Shown here piece after piece: positions 25,771-34,818 of a DNA stretch of 60,880 bases. The stretch covers positions 1-60,880 of the forward strand of contig NZ_JAACYW010000036.1 of assembly GCF_015356825.1 (NCBI RefSeq), read 5' to 3'. Position numbers and translations under genes: made by a program. Below the pieces are notes generated by a model, which worked only from the letters and a program-made list of their open reading frames with translations, made no database searches and had not been told where the DNA came from. Source of the DNA: Catenulispora rubra (GTDB lineage: Bacteria > Actinomycetota > Actinomycetes > Streptomycetales > Catenulisporaceae). Every line of letters begins with the position of its first letter. Within the stretch, counting starts at the first letter, position 1.

Positions 25771-26688
25771 ATGCCCGCGCTTCGACGCGCTCTGATATCG
25801 GCTGCCGCTGGTTGCCTGCTCGTTGCCGGCCTTGCGGCGTGCAGTCACTCGACGGCCCCCAAAAGCATGAGCGGTATGGACATGAACGGCATGAATGGCA
25901 TGAACGGCATGAACATGGCCGGCTCCGGCGACGACATGCCGGGGATGGGAGAGCCCACCGGCCCGAAGATCGCCGCCGCGGCGGTTGCCGACTACGGACT
26001 CCACGGCGCTGTCGGCGGCTACTCCTACGTCGTCGACTCGGCCGCGCCGTTCACGTTCCACATCACCGGCCCGAGCGGCAAGACGGTCACCCGGTTCCAG
26101 CCGTACGAGGGCCAACTGTTGGTGTTCTACCTGGTCCGCAGCGATCTCGGTGACTTCCGCCAGCTGACGCCGTCGATGCGCGCGGACGGCACCTGGACCG
26201 TGCCGCTTTCGGCGTTGACGCCTGGTTCCTACCACAGCTACGTCACGTTCGCGGCGCCCGACTCCAACGCCGGGACGCCCTTGTCGTACTCGTTGTCCCA
26301 GCCGCTGACCGTCCCCGGCAATGCGAGCGTCGCCGCGCTGCCTGCCGCATCCGACACCGCGATCGCCGACGGCTACTCACTCCGGCTCACCGGATCGCCG
26401 CATCAGGGGACTGCGACGAGCCTCGGCGTTGCCGTCGCCAAGAACGGAAAGCCGGTCCAGCAGTTCGACCGTCTCCTCGACGGTTACGCACACCTGACCG
26501 CCTTCCACGCCGGCGACGCCGCCTTCGCCCGAGCGCTGTCCACCGGACGCTCCGCCGGTGGCACGGCTGGCGCCGGGGACCTGACGGCGACGATCCAGTT
26601 CCCCGAGCCCGGAGCGTGGCGGCTGTTCGTCCAGTTCAAGACGTCGGGTGCCGAGCACACGGCGGCGTTCACGGTGGAGGTGCCCTGA
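25771..26688 (+). CDS. Met-rich exported lipoprotein, possibly copper-binding
   Basis: ATG 25771 has AAGGG 7 nt upstream and gives 305 residues. The lipobox is LAAC near residue 24. Next comes a methionine-rich stretch (MSGMDMNGMNGMNGMNMAGS, then DDMPGMGEP) with MxxM and MxM spacing, like copper-binding tails of CopC/PcoE-type proteins. The remainder is two beta-sandwich-like segments (YVVDSAAPFTFHITGPSGKT and YSLRLTGSPHQGTA). The gene lies directly after a copper enzyme gene, which suggests copper capture or delivery at the cell surface. A terminator hairpin between them means they may not share a transcript. The stop overlaps the next start (TGATG). Confidence 0.75.
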   Translation: MPALRRALISAAAGCLLVAGLAACSHSTAPKSMSGMDMNGMNGMNGMNMAGSGDDMPGMGEPTGPKIAAAAVADYGLHGAVGGYSYVVDSAAPFTFHITGPSGKTVTRFQPYEGQLLVFYLVRSDLGDFRQLTPSMRADGTWTVPLSALTPGSYHSYVTFAAPDSNAGTPLSYSLSQPLTVPGNASVAALPAASDTAIADGYSLRLTGSPHQGTATSLGVAVAKNGKPVQQFDRLLDGYAHLTAFHAGDAAFARALSTGRSAGGTAGAGDLTATIQFPEPGAWRLFVQFKTSGAEHTAAFTVEVP

Positions 26689-27926
26689 TGTCCCGCGATC
26701 ACTCTTGGCTGCGCAGCATCCGCGTCCTGGCCGTCGTGGCGGCGGCGGTGCTGGCGATGTCGGCAATGTTCGTGCTCGGATCCCGGCCGGCCGAGGGCGC
26801 CGGGACCGGCTGTACGGTCGGCTACCAGCCGAACCAGTGGAGCACCGGCTTCACCGCCGACGTGACGGTCACGAACGGCGGTCCGGCGGTCAGTGCGTGG
26901 AGCGTGACCTGGTCGTGGACGGGGAACCAGCAGGTCACGTCGGCGTGGAACGCGCTGGTCGGCCAGAGCGGACAACAGGTCACGGCCAGCAACGAGCCCT
27001 ACAACGGATCGGTCGCGGCCGGGGCGACGGTCGCCTTCGGGTTCCAGGCCACGTATTCGGGGACGAACGCTGTCCCGGCGAACTTCGCGTTCAACGGCGT
27101 GGCGTGCGGCGGCGCCGGGTCGCCGAGTTCGCCCTCCAGCTCACCGTCGACTCAACCTTCCAGCCAACCCTCCAGCCAACCGTCGAGCCAGCCGTCCAGT
27201 CAGCCTTCCAGCCAACCGAGCGGCGGATCATGTCCGGCTGGCGCAGTGTTCTGCGACGGTTTCGAGAATCAGACCTCGACCACACCGTCCGGCCGATGGT
27301 CGGTCGTCACCCCGAACTGCTCCGGCACCGGAACCGCCGCGATCACCACCGCACAGGAGCACTCCGGGACCAAGTCCCTGGAGATCGACGGCCACGGCAC
27401 CTACTGCAACCACGTCTTCGCCGGCGACACCACCGATATGGCCGCCGCCGCGCCGACCTGGTACGTCCGCTTCTGGATCAAGCACACCGCGCCGCTGCCG
27501 ACCGACCACACCACCTTCCTGGCGATGAACGACTCCGCGCACGGCAACACCGACCTGCGGCTCGGCGCCCAGAACGGCGCGCTGATGTGGAACCGGCAGT
27601 CCGACGACGCCACGCTGCCCGACCAGAGCCCGGCCGGGGTCGCGCAGAGCGTCGTCCTGCCGACCGGCGCCTGGGAGTGCCTGGAGTTCTCGGTGGACCG
27701 CGCCGGCGGCCAGATCCACACCTGGTACAACGGCAGCCCCGTCCCGGGCCTGACCGAGGACGGCGTGCCGACCCCGAACCTGGACGACCAGTGGCTGGCC
27801 GGCACCGGGGCGTCGTGGCGTCCGCAGCTCACCGATCTGAAGCTCGGCTGGGAGAACTACAGCAGCGGCGACGACACCCTGTGGTTCGACGACGTGGTGC
27901 TGAGCACCAGCCGGATCGGATGTTGA
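26688..27926 (+). CDS. Secreted CBM2 protein with Cip1-like domain
   Basis: ATG 26688 overlaps the lipoprotein stop by 1 nt and has GGAGG upstream. The 412-residue product has a signal peptide, an N-terminal CBM2 (about 40-150), a SQPS-repeat linker (about 155-180) and a C-terminal domain of about 230 residues. That domain begins CPAGAVFCDGFENQ and carries VRFWIKHTAPLPTDHTTFLA, MNDSAHGNTDLRLGAQNG and SGDDTLWFDDVVLSTSRIGC. It resembles the Cip1 family known from Trichoderma and actinomycetes, whose members bind or cleave plant polysaccharide and are co-induced with cellulases. The Cip1 call is from memory of family features. Confidence 0.65.
   Translation: MSRDHSWLRSIRVLAVVAAAVLAMSAMFVLGSRPAEGAGTGCTVGYQPNQWSTGFTADVTVTNGGPAVSAWSVTWSWTGNQQVTSAWNALVGQSGQQVTASNEPYNGSVAAGATVAFGFQATYSGTNAVPANFAFNGVACGGAGSPSSPSSSPSTQPSSQPSSQPSSQPSSQPSSQPSGGSCPAGAVFCDGFENQTSTTPSGRWSVVTPNCSGTGTAAITTAQEHSGTKSLEIDGHGTYCNHVFAGDTTDMAAAAPTWYVRFWIKHTAPLPTDHTTFLAMNDSAHGNTDLRLGAQNGALMWNRQSDDATLPDQSPAGVAQSVVLPTGAWECLEFSVDRAGGQIHTWYNGSPVPGLTEDGVPTPNLDDQWLAGTGASWRPQLTDLKLGWENYSSGDDTLWFDDVVLSTSRIGC
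27139..27225 (+). repeat. Tandem 12-nt repeats encoding an SQPS linker
   Basis: A run of 12-nt units close to TCCAGCCAACCG encodes repeated Ser-Gln-Pro-Ser between the CBM2 and the Cip1-like domain. Unit number could vary by slippage. Confidence 0.75.
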
Positions 27927-27974
27927 GAGCTCGAACATCAGCCTGTTGAGATCTGATCGAAGGGAGTCAGCACT

Positions 27975-30047
27975 TTGAAAGTCTGGAGACCGGGTACGGC
28001 ACTCGCGGCCGGCCTGCTCGCCCTGACCACAGCCGTTGCCGCAGCCCCGGACGGAACCGCCGCGGCGGCCACGGCCCCGCAGGTCGACGTCACGGTCAAC
28101 ACCCTGGAAGGCCTCGGCACCATCCCGACCACCGGCTACGGCCTGAACAGCGCGGTGTGGGACAGCCAGATGAACGTCCCGGCCGTGCAGAACCTGCTCG
28201 GCCAGGCCGGGATCGGGATGCTGCGCTACCCGGGCGGCTCCTACGGCGACGACTACCACTGGCAGACCAACACCGCGCCCGGCGGTTACGTCGCGCCGGG
28301 CACCGATTTCGACTCCTTCATGGGCACCGTCAAGACCATCGGCGCCCAACCGATCCTGATCGCCAACTACGGCACCGGCACGCCTCAGGAGGCCGCTGGC
28401 TGGGTCCAGTACGCCAACGTCACCAAGGGCTACGGCGACAAGTACTGGGAGGTCGGCAACGAGAACTACGGCAACGGCTACTACGGCTCCGCCTGGGAGG
28501 CCGACAACCACAGCAGCAAGAGTCCGACCACGTACGCGCAGAACGTCATCCAGTACAGCAAGGCCATGAAGGCCGTGGATCCCACGATCAAGGTCGGCGC
28601 CGTGCTCACCTTGCCCGGCAACTGGCCCGACGGCGTGGTCGCCTCCGGGGACTCCGCCGACTGGAATCGCACGGTCCTGTCGATCGCGGGCTCGGCGGTG
28701 GACTTCGTCATCGTGCACTGGTACCCGAACGGCAGCGGCGCCTCCAGTGCGCTATCCGAACCGGCTCAGCTGCCCGGGGCACTGGCGCAGCTGCGGAGCG
28801 AGATCACCAAGTACGGCGGGGCGAACGCCTCGCGCCTCGGCGTCGCGCTCACCGAGGTGAACGCCGGCGTCGACGAGGACACACAGCCGGACGCGCTGTT
28901 CGGGGCGGACACGTACTTCACGGCGTTGGAGCAGGGCGTGTTCACGGTGGACTGGTGGGACACGCACAACGGCCCCCAGGCCATCAGCACCGCACCCGAC
29001 GGCGCCACGGACTACGACGACTGGGGTGTGCTGTCCAGCGGGACCTGTGTGGGGTCGGTCTGCGAACCTGCGATGAACACGCCGTTCCCGAGCTACTTTG
29101 CTATCAGCATGCTGAGCAAGCTCGGCCATCCGGGTGACCAGATGGTCAAGGCCGGTACCGACCAGCAGTTGGTCGCGGCGCACGCGGTGCGGCAGGCGAA
29201 CGGGAATCTGGCCGTGATGTTGGTGAACAAGGATCCTGCGAACGCCTACACCGTGAACCTGCACTACGCCGGTTACACGCCGAGTACCGCCACGCCGACG
29301 GTCTACACGTACGGCGACGAGGCCACGTCGATCACCTCGGCGGCGCAGGGCAGCAGCGCGGTCCAGACGTTGGCGCCCTACTCGATCGAGACCGTCGTCC
29401 TGACCCCGTCCGGCAACCCCGTCAGTACCCTGGCGGCGCCGGGCTCGCCTGCGGTCTCACAGGTCACCGGCTCGCAGGCGACCGTGAGCTGGACCCCGTC
29501 GGCCGGCGGCACGGCCACGCGCTACGAGGTCTACCGGCAGTTCGGCACGACCAGCGAACTGCTCGCGGAGTCGACGTCCACCTCGGCGACGATCAGCAAC
29601 CTCGTCCCCGGCAGCGGCTACACCCTGAACGTGCTGGCCACCGACCAGAACGGGAACCTGTCGCCGCCCTCGGACCCGGTCTCGTTCACCACCGGGACCC
29701 CGGCGAACAGCACCTGCGCCGTGGACTACCAGGTCACCACCGGCTGGGGGAACGGCTACGTCGCCGCGCTCACCGTCACGGACACCGGGCCGAGCCCGAT
29801 CGACGGATGGTCGCTGACCTTCAGCTTCCCCGGGACCGGCGAGACCCTGGGATCCGGCTGGAACGCGAACTGGTCCGGCAGCGGGCAGAACGTCGAGGCC
29901 ACCAGCCTGAGCTGGAACGCGAACCTGGCGGCCGGCGGCGGCAACTCGGCCAGCATCGGGTTCGTCGGGAACAACAACGGCGCCTATCCCTCACCGGCGG
30001 CGATCAGCCTGAACGGTACGGTCTGCACCACTACATACAGCTCCTGA
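27975..30047 (+). CDS. Secreted GH51-like arabinofuranosidase/xylan-active enzyme with FN3 and CBM2
   Basis: The 690-residue protein starts at TTG 27975 with GGGAG 8 nt upstream, and a signal peptide follows. The catalytic region (about 35-480) is a clan GH-A (beta/alpha)8 barrel plus a beta-sandwich. The likely acid/base Glu is near residue 163 in KYWEVGNENYG and the nucleophile near residue 294 in VALTEVNAGV, spaced as in GH51. An FN3 domain (about 490-575, SPAVSQVTGSQATVSW) and a C-terminal CBM2 (CAVDYQVTTGWGNGYVAALT) follow. It should trim arabinoxylan or a related plant polymer. GH family assignment is tentative. Confidence 0.72.
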   Translation: MKVWRPGTALAAGLLALTTAVAAAPDGTAAAATAPQVDVTVNTLEGLGTIPTTGYGLNSAVWDSQMNVPAVQNLLGQAGIGMLRYPGGSYGDDYHWQTNTAPGGYVAPGTDFDSFMGTVKTIGAQPILIANYGTGTPQEAAGWVQYANVTKGYGDKYWEVGNENYGNGYYGSAWEADNHSSKSPTTYAQNVIQYSKAMKAVDPTIKVGAVLTLPGNWPDGVVASGDSADWNRTVLSIAGSAVDFVIVHWYPNGSGASSALSEPAQLPGALAQLRSEITKYGGANASRLGVALTEVNAGVDEDTQPDALFGADTYFTALEQGVFTVDWWDTHNGPQAISTAPDGATDYDDWGVLSSGTCVGSVCEPAMNTPFPSYFAISMLSKLGHPGDQMVKAGTDQQLVAAHAVRQANGNLAVMLVNKDPANAYTVNLHYAGYTPSTATPTVYTYGDEATSITSAAQGSSAVQTLAPYSIETVVLTPSGNPVSTLAAPGSPAVSQVTGSQATVSWTPSAGGTATRYEVYRQFGTTSELLAESTSTSATISNLVPGSGYTLNVLATDQNGNLSPPSDPVSFTTGTPANSTCAVDYQVTTGWGNGYVAALTVTDTGPSPIDGWSLTFSFPGTGETLGSGWNANWSGSGQNVEATSLSWNANLAAGGGNSASIGFVGNNNGAYPSPAAISLNGTVCTTTYSS

Positions 30048-30066
30048 CACCTGTTGCGATACGCAG

Positions 30067-30101
30067 TGCTGCCGAGGTCGATGCCTTCGACCTCGGCAGC
30101 A
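30067..30101. terminator. Bidirectional terminator
   Basis: TGCTGCCGAGGTCG and CGACCTCGGCAGCA form a perfect 14-bp stem with a 7-nt loop between converging genes. Confidence 0.78.
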
Positions 30102-30104
30102 GTG

Positions 30105-31943
30105 TCAGGATACCGATATTCCAGTACTGAGGTTCGGCTGCAGCGCCGCCTCGACCGCGACGTGTTCGATCTCGCGGACCAACTGCTCGATCTGCGCCGG
30201 CGACATGCCGCGGGTGTCCGCCTCGACGATCAGGCTGAGGCCGTCCGGACCCTCGTCGACGTGCAGGAACAGTCGCTCCACCGGGTCGTTGCGGCGCTGG
30301 ACCCACTCGAAGCGGCTGGCGGCGCACGCCTTCGCGAACTCCTCGGCGGTGGTGGGCCCGGCCGGCTGCGGGGCCGTGGATCCCGCCGGGGCTTCGGGGT
30401 CCGCGGGGCTCGGCGAGGTCATCGTCGTGGCGCGGCGGTCGTTGAAGAACGACGCGATGTCCAGCTCGGCACCTCGCGCCTGTCCGATCTCCTCGATCAG
30501 CTCATTGAGTCGCTTCGGGTCGAAGTAGCTGTGCTTGAGGGCGTTCATCGCGGCGGATCCCGCGCGGTCGATGACGTCCTCGACGATGGAGTCGGCGACG
30601 TCGAGCAGGACGAGTCCGGCCTGGGCCGCGTGGCAGGTCACGTCGGCGAGTTGGTGCCGGAAGCGGTTGCCGATGACCGGCCGGAACAGGACCGGGTGCA
30701 CGCCGGTGACGTGCGCCAGCGCGATCGCGTAGACCGCGAAGATCACCCGGGTCGCGTCGGCGCCGGTGCGCTCGCCGAGCGCGGCCAGGGCGGGGCGGAG
30801 CGCGGGGGAGTGGTACTCGGCGCTCCAGTAGCGCGGGCGGCGCGGGTCGTCCGACGGCGGGAAGGTCGGGGTCGGCATCACCCGCAGGATGTCGGTGAAG
30901 TGTCGCAGGGTCCTGTCGCTGTGGCGCAGGCCGGCCGGGGATTTCTGCCACTCGGTCTGCTGTAGCTGCTGGAGCCCGGTCGGCGGGGCGCTGGCCCGGA
31001 CCGCGACGTCGCGGAACATGACCTCGGCCCCGCCGCCGTCCAGGGCGAGGTGGTGCATGGCGACGGCCATGCGGGTCGCCTCGCCGTCCTGGCGGACCAC
31101 GGCCATCCGGACCGGCCACTCGGTGCGCAGGTCGTAGGGCGTGTACTGGTAGTGGTCCGAGATGGCGGCGGCGAGGTCGTCGGCGGCCTGGGCGCCGGGC
31201 GGGGCGTCGTAGACCTCCAGGTGGGTGGAGCCGAAGCGCAGGAGTTCCTGGTGCGGATTGCCCTGCGGGTCGAAGCGCAGGAAGGTGCGCATCGAGGGGA
31301 ACCGGATGTGCAGGTAGGCGAGTTCGTCGGCGACGGCCTCGACGGTGGTCCCGGCTTCCAGCGGCCGCCAGCCGCCCAGCGGGAGCCAGTTGCCCTGGCG
31401 CGTCATGGACTGCCAGATCTCGTGCTGGCCCCAGGTCAGGGCCGCGACGCCCGCGGTGTCGCCGGTGAAGTCCACCGGGACGCGTTCGTCGGGCTGCGGC
31501 ACCGGATCGGGGTCGGCGCCCAGGCCCGGCAGCCGCGCGCCGGCTATCTCAAGGATCTGATGCTGCCAGGTCAGGACCCTGTCGTCGGCGAGCCGCTCCG
31601 GCGCGAGGTCGCGGTCGGCGCCGAGCACCAGGATGCGGCGGATCGTCGCGAGCTCGGCGGCGGCGAACGCGGGCCCGATGGCGGACTCGTGGTCGTCGTC
31701 GGGGTCGACGCCGGGTTGCAGGACCAGCAGGACGTCGGTCTGCACGCGGCCGCGCAGGCGCGCCGAGGCGATGAGGCAGTCGCGGATCTGCGGTGCGACC
31801 GTCAGGATGCGTTTTTCGAGCGCTTCGGGGTGCAGCTGCTGGCCGTCGTCGAGGTCGACCGGGTCATGGAAGGTGAATACGGGCTCTGAGTCCGGGGTGC
31901 GACCACTGGCTTGCTGCGAGCCAAGATGCATAGGCCAACACAT
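30105..31943 (-). CDS. Stand-alone NRPS-type condensation-domain protein
   Basis: From ATG 31943 the protein has about 612 residues. Residues 1-130 resemble a worn-down C-terminal subdomain of an acyl/amino-acid ligase (HPEALEKRILTVAPQIRDCL, then RGRVQTDVLLVLQPGVDP). Residues 150-560 form a condensation domain with the catalytic motif MHHLALDGGG (HHxxxDG) and later motifs FRPVIGNRFRHQLADVTCHA and DIASFFNDRR. There is no carrier or adenylation core nearby. It could transfer an acyl or aminoacyl group to a lipid, sugar or amine. The start is uncertain: TTATGT lies 7 nt before this ATG and no ribosome-binding site is seen. Confidence 0.75.
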   Translation of the reverse strand: MCWPMHLGSQQASGRTPDSEPVFTFHDPVDLDDGQQLHPEALEKRILTVAPQIRDCLIASARLRGRVQTDVLLVLQPGVDPDDDHESAIGPAFAAAELATIRRILVLGADRDLAPERLADDRVLTWQHQILEIAGARLPGLGADPDPVPQPDERVPVDFTGDTAGVAALTWGQHEIWQSMTRQGNWLPLGGWRPLEAGTTVEAVADELAYLHIRFPSMRTFLRFDPQGNPHQELLRFGSTHLEVYDAPPGAQAADDLAAAISDHYQYTPYDLRTEWPVRMAVVRQDGEATRMAVAMHHLALDGGGAEVMFRDVAVRASAPPTGLQQLQQTEWQKSPAGLRHSDRTLRHFTDILRVMPTPTFPPSDDPRRPRYWSAEYHSPALRPALAALGERTGADATRVIFAVYAIALAHVTGVHPVLFRPVIGNRFRHQLADVTCHAAQAGLVLLDVADSIVEDVIDRAGSAAMNALKHSYFDPKRLNELIEEIGQARGAELDIASFFNDRRATTMTSPSPADPEAPAGSTAPQPAGPTTAEEFAKACAASRFEWVQRRNDPVERLFLHVDEGPDGLSLIVEADTRGMSPAQIEQLVREIEHVAVEAALQPNLSTGISVS

Positions 31944-31988
31944 ATCATTCACATAAGCTGCCGGGGAATAGAACTTCCGATTGTGGGG

Positions 31989-32077
31989 GGTTGCGCAACC
32001 GCTCCACCCCCGGGGTGGAGGGGCGTGGTCCACCTGCGGGGCTGGGCCTGCCGGGTGGAGATCCGGATTTCCACCCG
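31989..32077. promoter_or_regulatory. Cluster of inverted repeats in a divergent promoter region
   Basis: The spacer holds GGTTGCGCAACC (31989-32000, a perfect 12-bp palindrome) and CTCCACCCC-C-GGGGTGGAG (32002-32020, perfect 9+1+9). It also holds CGGGTGGA (32052-32059) with its inverted copy TCCACCCG (32070-32077). The half-site TCCACC therefore recurs, as expected for a regulator controlling the divergent condensation-domain and esterase genes. Confidence 0.5.
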
Positions 32078-32166
32078 CGCGCCGATGCCCGCGCGGGCCC
32101 TCGATCGCCAAGCTGGGAGGGCCGGGATCATTCGGGCCCCGGCGGTGGTGTGAAGGGGATTGCTTC

Positions 32167-33894
32167 GTGTTGCACATGGCTTTGAGGGGGCGGACGCGGC
32201 TGGTGGCGGCGGCTGCGGCGCTGGTTTTGGGTGGTGGGTTGGTGTGTGCGGTCGGTCCGGCGGCGGCTGCTTCGGGTGGTGCTTCGGGTGTTTCCGGTGT
32301 TTCGGATGCTTCGGGCGGTGTCTCCGGCGCTTCGGGCGGTGCGTCCGGCGCGTCGAGCGTGTCTGGTAGCCGCGATTGCCGAGTCAGTACTTCGCTGGGG
32401 CGGGTGCAGGGCGTGGCCGAGGGGGCGACGTGCGCGTACCTCGGCGTGCCGTATGCCGCGCCGCCGACCGGGGCTCGGCGCTTCCTGCCGCCGGCGCCTG
32501 CTGCGCGGTGGCGTGGCACGCTGGCGGCGACCAGCGCCAAGCCGGGCTGTCCGCAGGACTTGAGTGGCGGTGGCGCCGGTGACGAGGACTGTCTGTACAC
32601 GCAGATCTGGCAGCCGCGCACGGGCGGCGCGAACAAGCCGGTGATGGTCTTCCTGCACGGCGGCGCGGACGAGTACGGCGCGGCGAGCGAGCCGGTGTTC
32701 GACGGCTCGGCGTTGGCGGCGCGCGGGGACGCCGTCGTGGTGAGCGTCGACTACCGCCTGGGGATGCTGGGCTGGACCGAGCTCGGTGGCCTGGACTCGC
32801 GGTATGCGGGGTCGGGGAACAACGGGCTGCGTGACGAGATCGCGGCGCTGACGTTCGTGCAGCGGCAGATCCGCGGGTTCGGTGGCAACCCGCGCGACGT
32901 CACGGTGTTCGGCGAGTCAGAGGGCGGCATCTCGATCTCGGCCATGCTCGCGGGCGACCACCCCGAACGCCTGTTCAAGCGCGCGATCGTGGAAAGCGGC
33001 CCGGGATACCTCGTGCACACGCAGCAGTACGCCGGCGACGCCGCGAAGCACGTACTGGGCACGGGGGACATCACCAGCGTGGCGCAGCTGGACGCGATGA
33101 GCACGCACCAACTGCTGGAGCTCCAGAGCAAAGCCCAACAGGGGGTGTCAGGGCTCGCCGACGCGCTGTTCTTCGGGCCGTCGATCGACGGCACGCTGAT
33201 CCCGGGGCCCGTCGCGGACCGGATCGCCGCGGGCAGCGCGCGCAACGTCGACCTGATGGTCGGCACCACCGAGAACGAGACGGACTACTGGGCCTTGTTC
33301 GCGCCGCAGGTGTTGGACCTGCCGCTGTCGGCGTACCGCAGCTTCCCGGCGGCGCTGGCCGCGCAGAAGCAGCAGATGTTCGACCGCTACTCCGCCGACC
33401 GCCCCGGCCTGCCGCAAGGCCGCGTGGTGAACGCGATGCTGACCGACCAGATCTTCCGCGTCCCAACCCTGCGCATGGCCCAGGCTCAGGCGAGGTGGCG
33501 CCCGACGTACGTCTACCAGTTCGACTGGCACGTCCCCTACGCCGTCGGCGCACCCGAGGCGCAAAACCTCGGCGCGATGCACACCGAGGAGGTCCCCTTC
33601 GCCCTCGGCAACCTGGACCTCAGCGACTACCCCCGAGGCGCCGCCACCCTGGCAGCCGAGCGCCCCCAACTCACAACCCTGTCGACCCACATGATGGACG
33701 CCTGGTCCACCTTCGCCCACACCGGCCACCCCGGCTGGCCGAGCTACACCCCGGCAAGCCGCGCGACGAAGATCTGGGATGTGCCCGAGCGAGTGGAGAA
33801 CGGCCCGCAGGAGGCCGAGCGGGAGATGTGGGATGGGTTCTCGTTCCCGGCGTGGGACATGGAGCCTTGGAGTAGCGCGCCGGCGAAGGGCTGA
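32167..33894 (+). CDS. Secreted type-B carboxylesterase
   Basis: GTG 32167 has GAAGGGG 8 nt upstream and gives 575 residues. A signal peptide is followed by a Gly/Ser/Ala-rich repeat (about 35-70), then a carboxylesterase domain with LGVPYAAPPTGARRFLPP, EDCLYTQIWQP, VMVFLHGGADEYGA and VVVSVDYRLGMLGW. The serine motif is FGESEGGISI, where the canonical sequence is GESAGG, so Glu replaces Ala after the nucleophile. The later His is in GAMHTEEVPF and an acidic residue in TENETDYW completes the triad. It should cleave ester bonds outside the cell; the substrate is unknown. Confidence 0.88.
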   Translation: MLHMALRGRTRLVAAAAALVLGGGLVCAVGPAAAASGGASGVSGVSDASGGVSGASGGASGASSVSGSRDCRVSTSLGRVQGVAEGATCAYLGVPYAAPPTGARRFLPPAPAARWRGTLAATSAKPGCPQDLSGGGAGDEDCLYTQIWQPRTGGANKPVMVFLHGGADEYGAASEPVFDGSALAARGDAVVVSVDYRLGMLGWTELGGLDSRYAGSGNNGLRDEIAALTFVQRQIRGFGGNPRDVTVFGESEGGISISAMLAGDHPERLFKRAIVESGPGYLVHTQQYAGDAAKHVLGTGDITSVAQLDAMSTHQLLELQSKAQQGVSGLADALFFGPSIDGTLIPGPVADRIAAGSARNVDLMVGTTENETDYWALFAPQVLDLPLSAYRSFPAALAAQKQQMFDRYSADRPGLPQGRVVNAMLTDQIFRVPTLRMAQAQARWRPTYVYQFDWHVPYAVGAPEAQNLGAMHTEEVPFALGNLDLSDYPRGAATLAAERPQLTTLSTHMMDAWSTFAHTGHPGWPSYTPASRATKIWDVPERVENGPQEAEREMWDGFSFPAWDMEPWSSAPAKG

Positions 33895-33910
33895 GGGCTG
33901 AGAGCGATGG

Positions 33911-33942
33911 GCGGCGGCTGCGACTTCGGTGGCAGCCGCCGC
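33911..33942 (+). terminator. Terminator after the esterase
   Basis: GCGGCGGCTGC and GCAGCCGCCGC form a perfect 11-bp stem with a 10-nt loop, 17 bp after the stop. Confidence 0.7.
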
Positions 33943-34264
33943 TGCCGCGCGACGGGTCATGTCGCTGGGGCACGAGCCAGCGCTGCGAGTGCTGGAGCAT
34001 GGCGAGGCGACCGGCCGGCTTGGCAGGCCTGAGTGGCCCGGTTGCCAAGTCGGCGCGCTGGTCGGCAAGGCGGTGCTGAGCTAGCAGGTGGAGCTGTTGG
34101 TCGGCTAAGTCGGCGGCACGGTGGTCGGTAAGCGTCGCGAATGCTGCTGCGGGGCGACGCGACCGGCAGGCTTGGCGAGCTAGTTTGCCGGAGCTGGCCT
34201 GGTGAGTGGCTCGGTCGGGCGAGCCAGTGCCGCGCTGTGCGTGTTCGGGCCGTTGTTCCGGTTC
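33943..34264. other. Non-coding stretch with degenerate repeats
   Basis: No convincing gene is present in this gap between the converging esterase and SnoaL-like genes. A segment containing GCGACCGGC(C/A)GGCTTGGC occurs twice, near 34005 and 34158, with similar flanks, so part of the gap looks like a decayed duplication. Confidence 0.5.
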
Positions 34265-34735
34265 TTATGCCACCGAGGGGCGGGTGTCCGTCCAGTCGAC
34301 CATCAGGCGGCGTTCGGCGAAGAGCCAGCGGCCGTTGGGTTGTTTGGCGAAGTGGTCTAGGTAGCGGATGCTGGCGAGCATGAGGGTGCGGGTGCCGTCT
34401 TTGTTGATGGTCAGGTGGTGGGCTATGCAGTAGCTCTCGCCGGTGGCGGTGTCGCCGGTGAGGGTGATGGTGCTTTGGCCGTTGAAGTGCGTGGTGGCGG
34501 CGTAGGCGTTCAGGGCGTCGAAGACCGGGGCCAGGGAGTCGCGGCCGTGGAGTTCCTGGGTGGGCTCGGGTGCTTTGGCGTCCATGTAGACCAGGAAGTG
34601 GGTGTCCTCGGTGAACAGGGCCATCTGGCCCTTGGCGTCGCGGCGGTCGGCGCAGTGGGCGTAGGCGTCGAAGAGCTCGCGGAGGGCCAGGCGGTCGGCC
34701 GCATCGGCGGGGGAGAGTGTCGCTGGGGATGTCAT
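34265..34735 (-). CDS. SnoaL-like (NTF2-fold) protein
   Basis: ATG 34735 with GAAGGG upstream gives 156 residues. The fold markers are LRELFDAYAHCADRRDAKGQ, then MALFTEDTHFLVYMD, GESYCIAHHLTINKDGTRTL and RYLDHFAKQPNGRWLFAERR. This is a cone-shaped NTF2/SnoaL domain used by small hydrolases, isomerases and ring-hydroxylating dioxygenase beta-like proteins. It is divergent from a TetR regulator 83 bp away, its likely repressor. Confidence 0.85.
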   Translation of the reverse strand: MTSPATLSPADAADRLALRELFDAYAHCADRRDAKGQMALFTEDTHFLVYMDAKAPEPTQELHGRDSLAPVFDALNAYAATTHFNGQSTITLTGDTATGESYCIAHHLTINKDGTRTLMLASIRYLDHFAKQPNGRWLFAERRLMVDWTDTRPSVA

Positions 34736-34818
34736 GGGGGATCCCTTCGTGCAACTATTTGACACATGTATAGAAACAAGCGCGGGGCCGTGGCGCAAGT
34801 CGGGGAGCGCTGAGCGCC

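Noticed and set aside
27139..27225. Regular repeats that could suggest a CRISPR-like array
   Set aside because: Units are 12 nt without spacers and encode the SQPS linker in frame.
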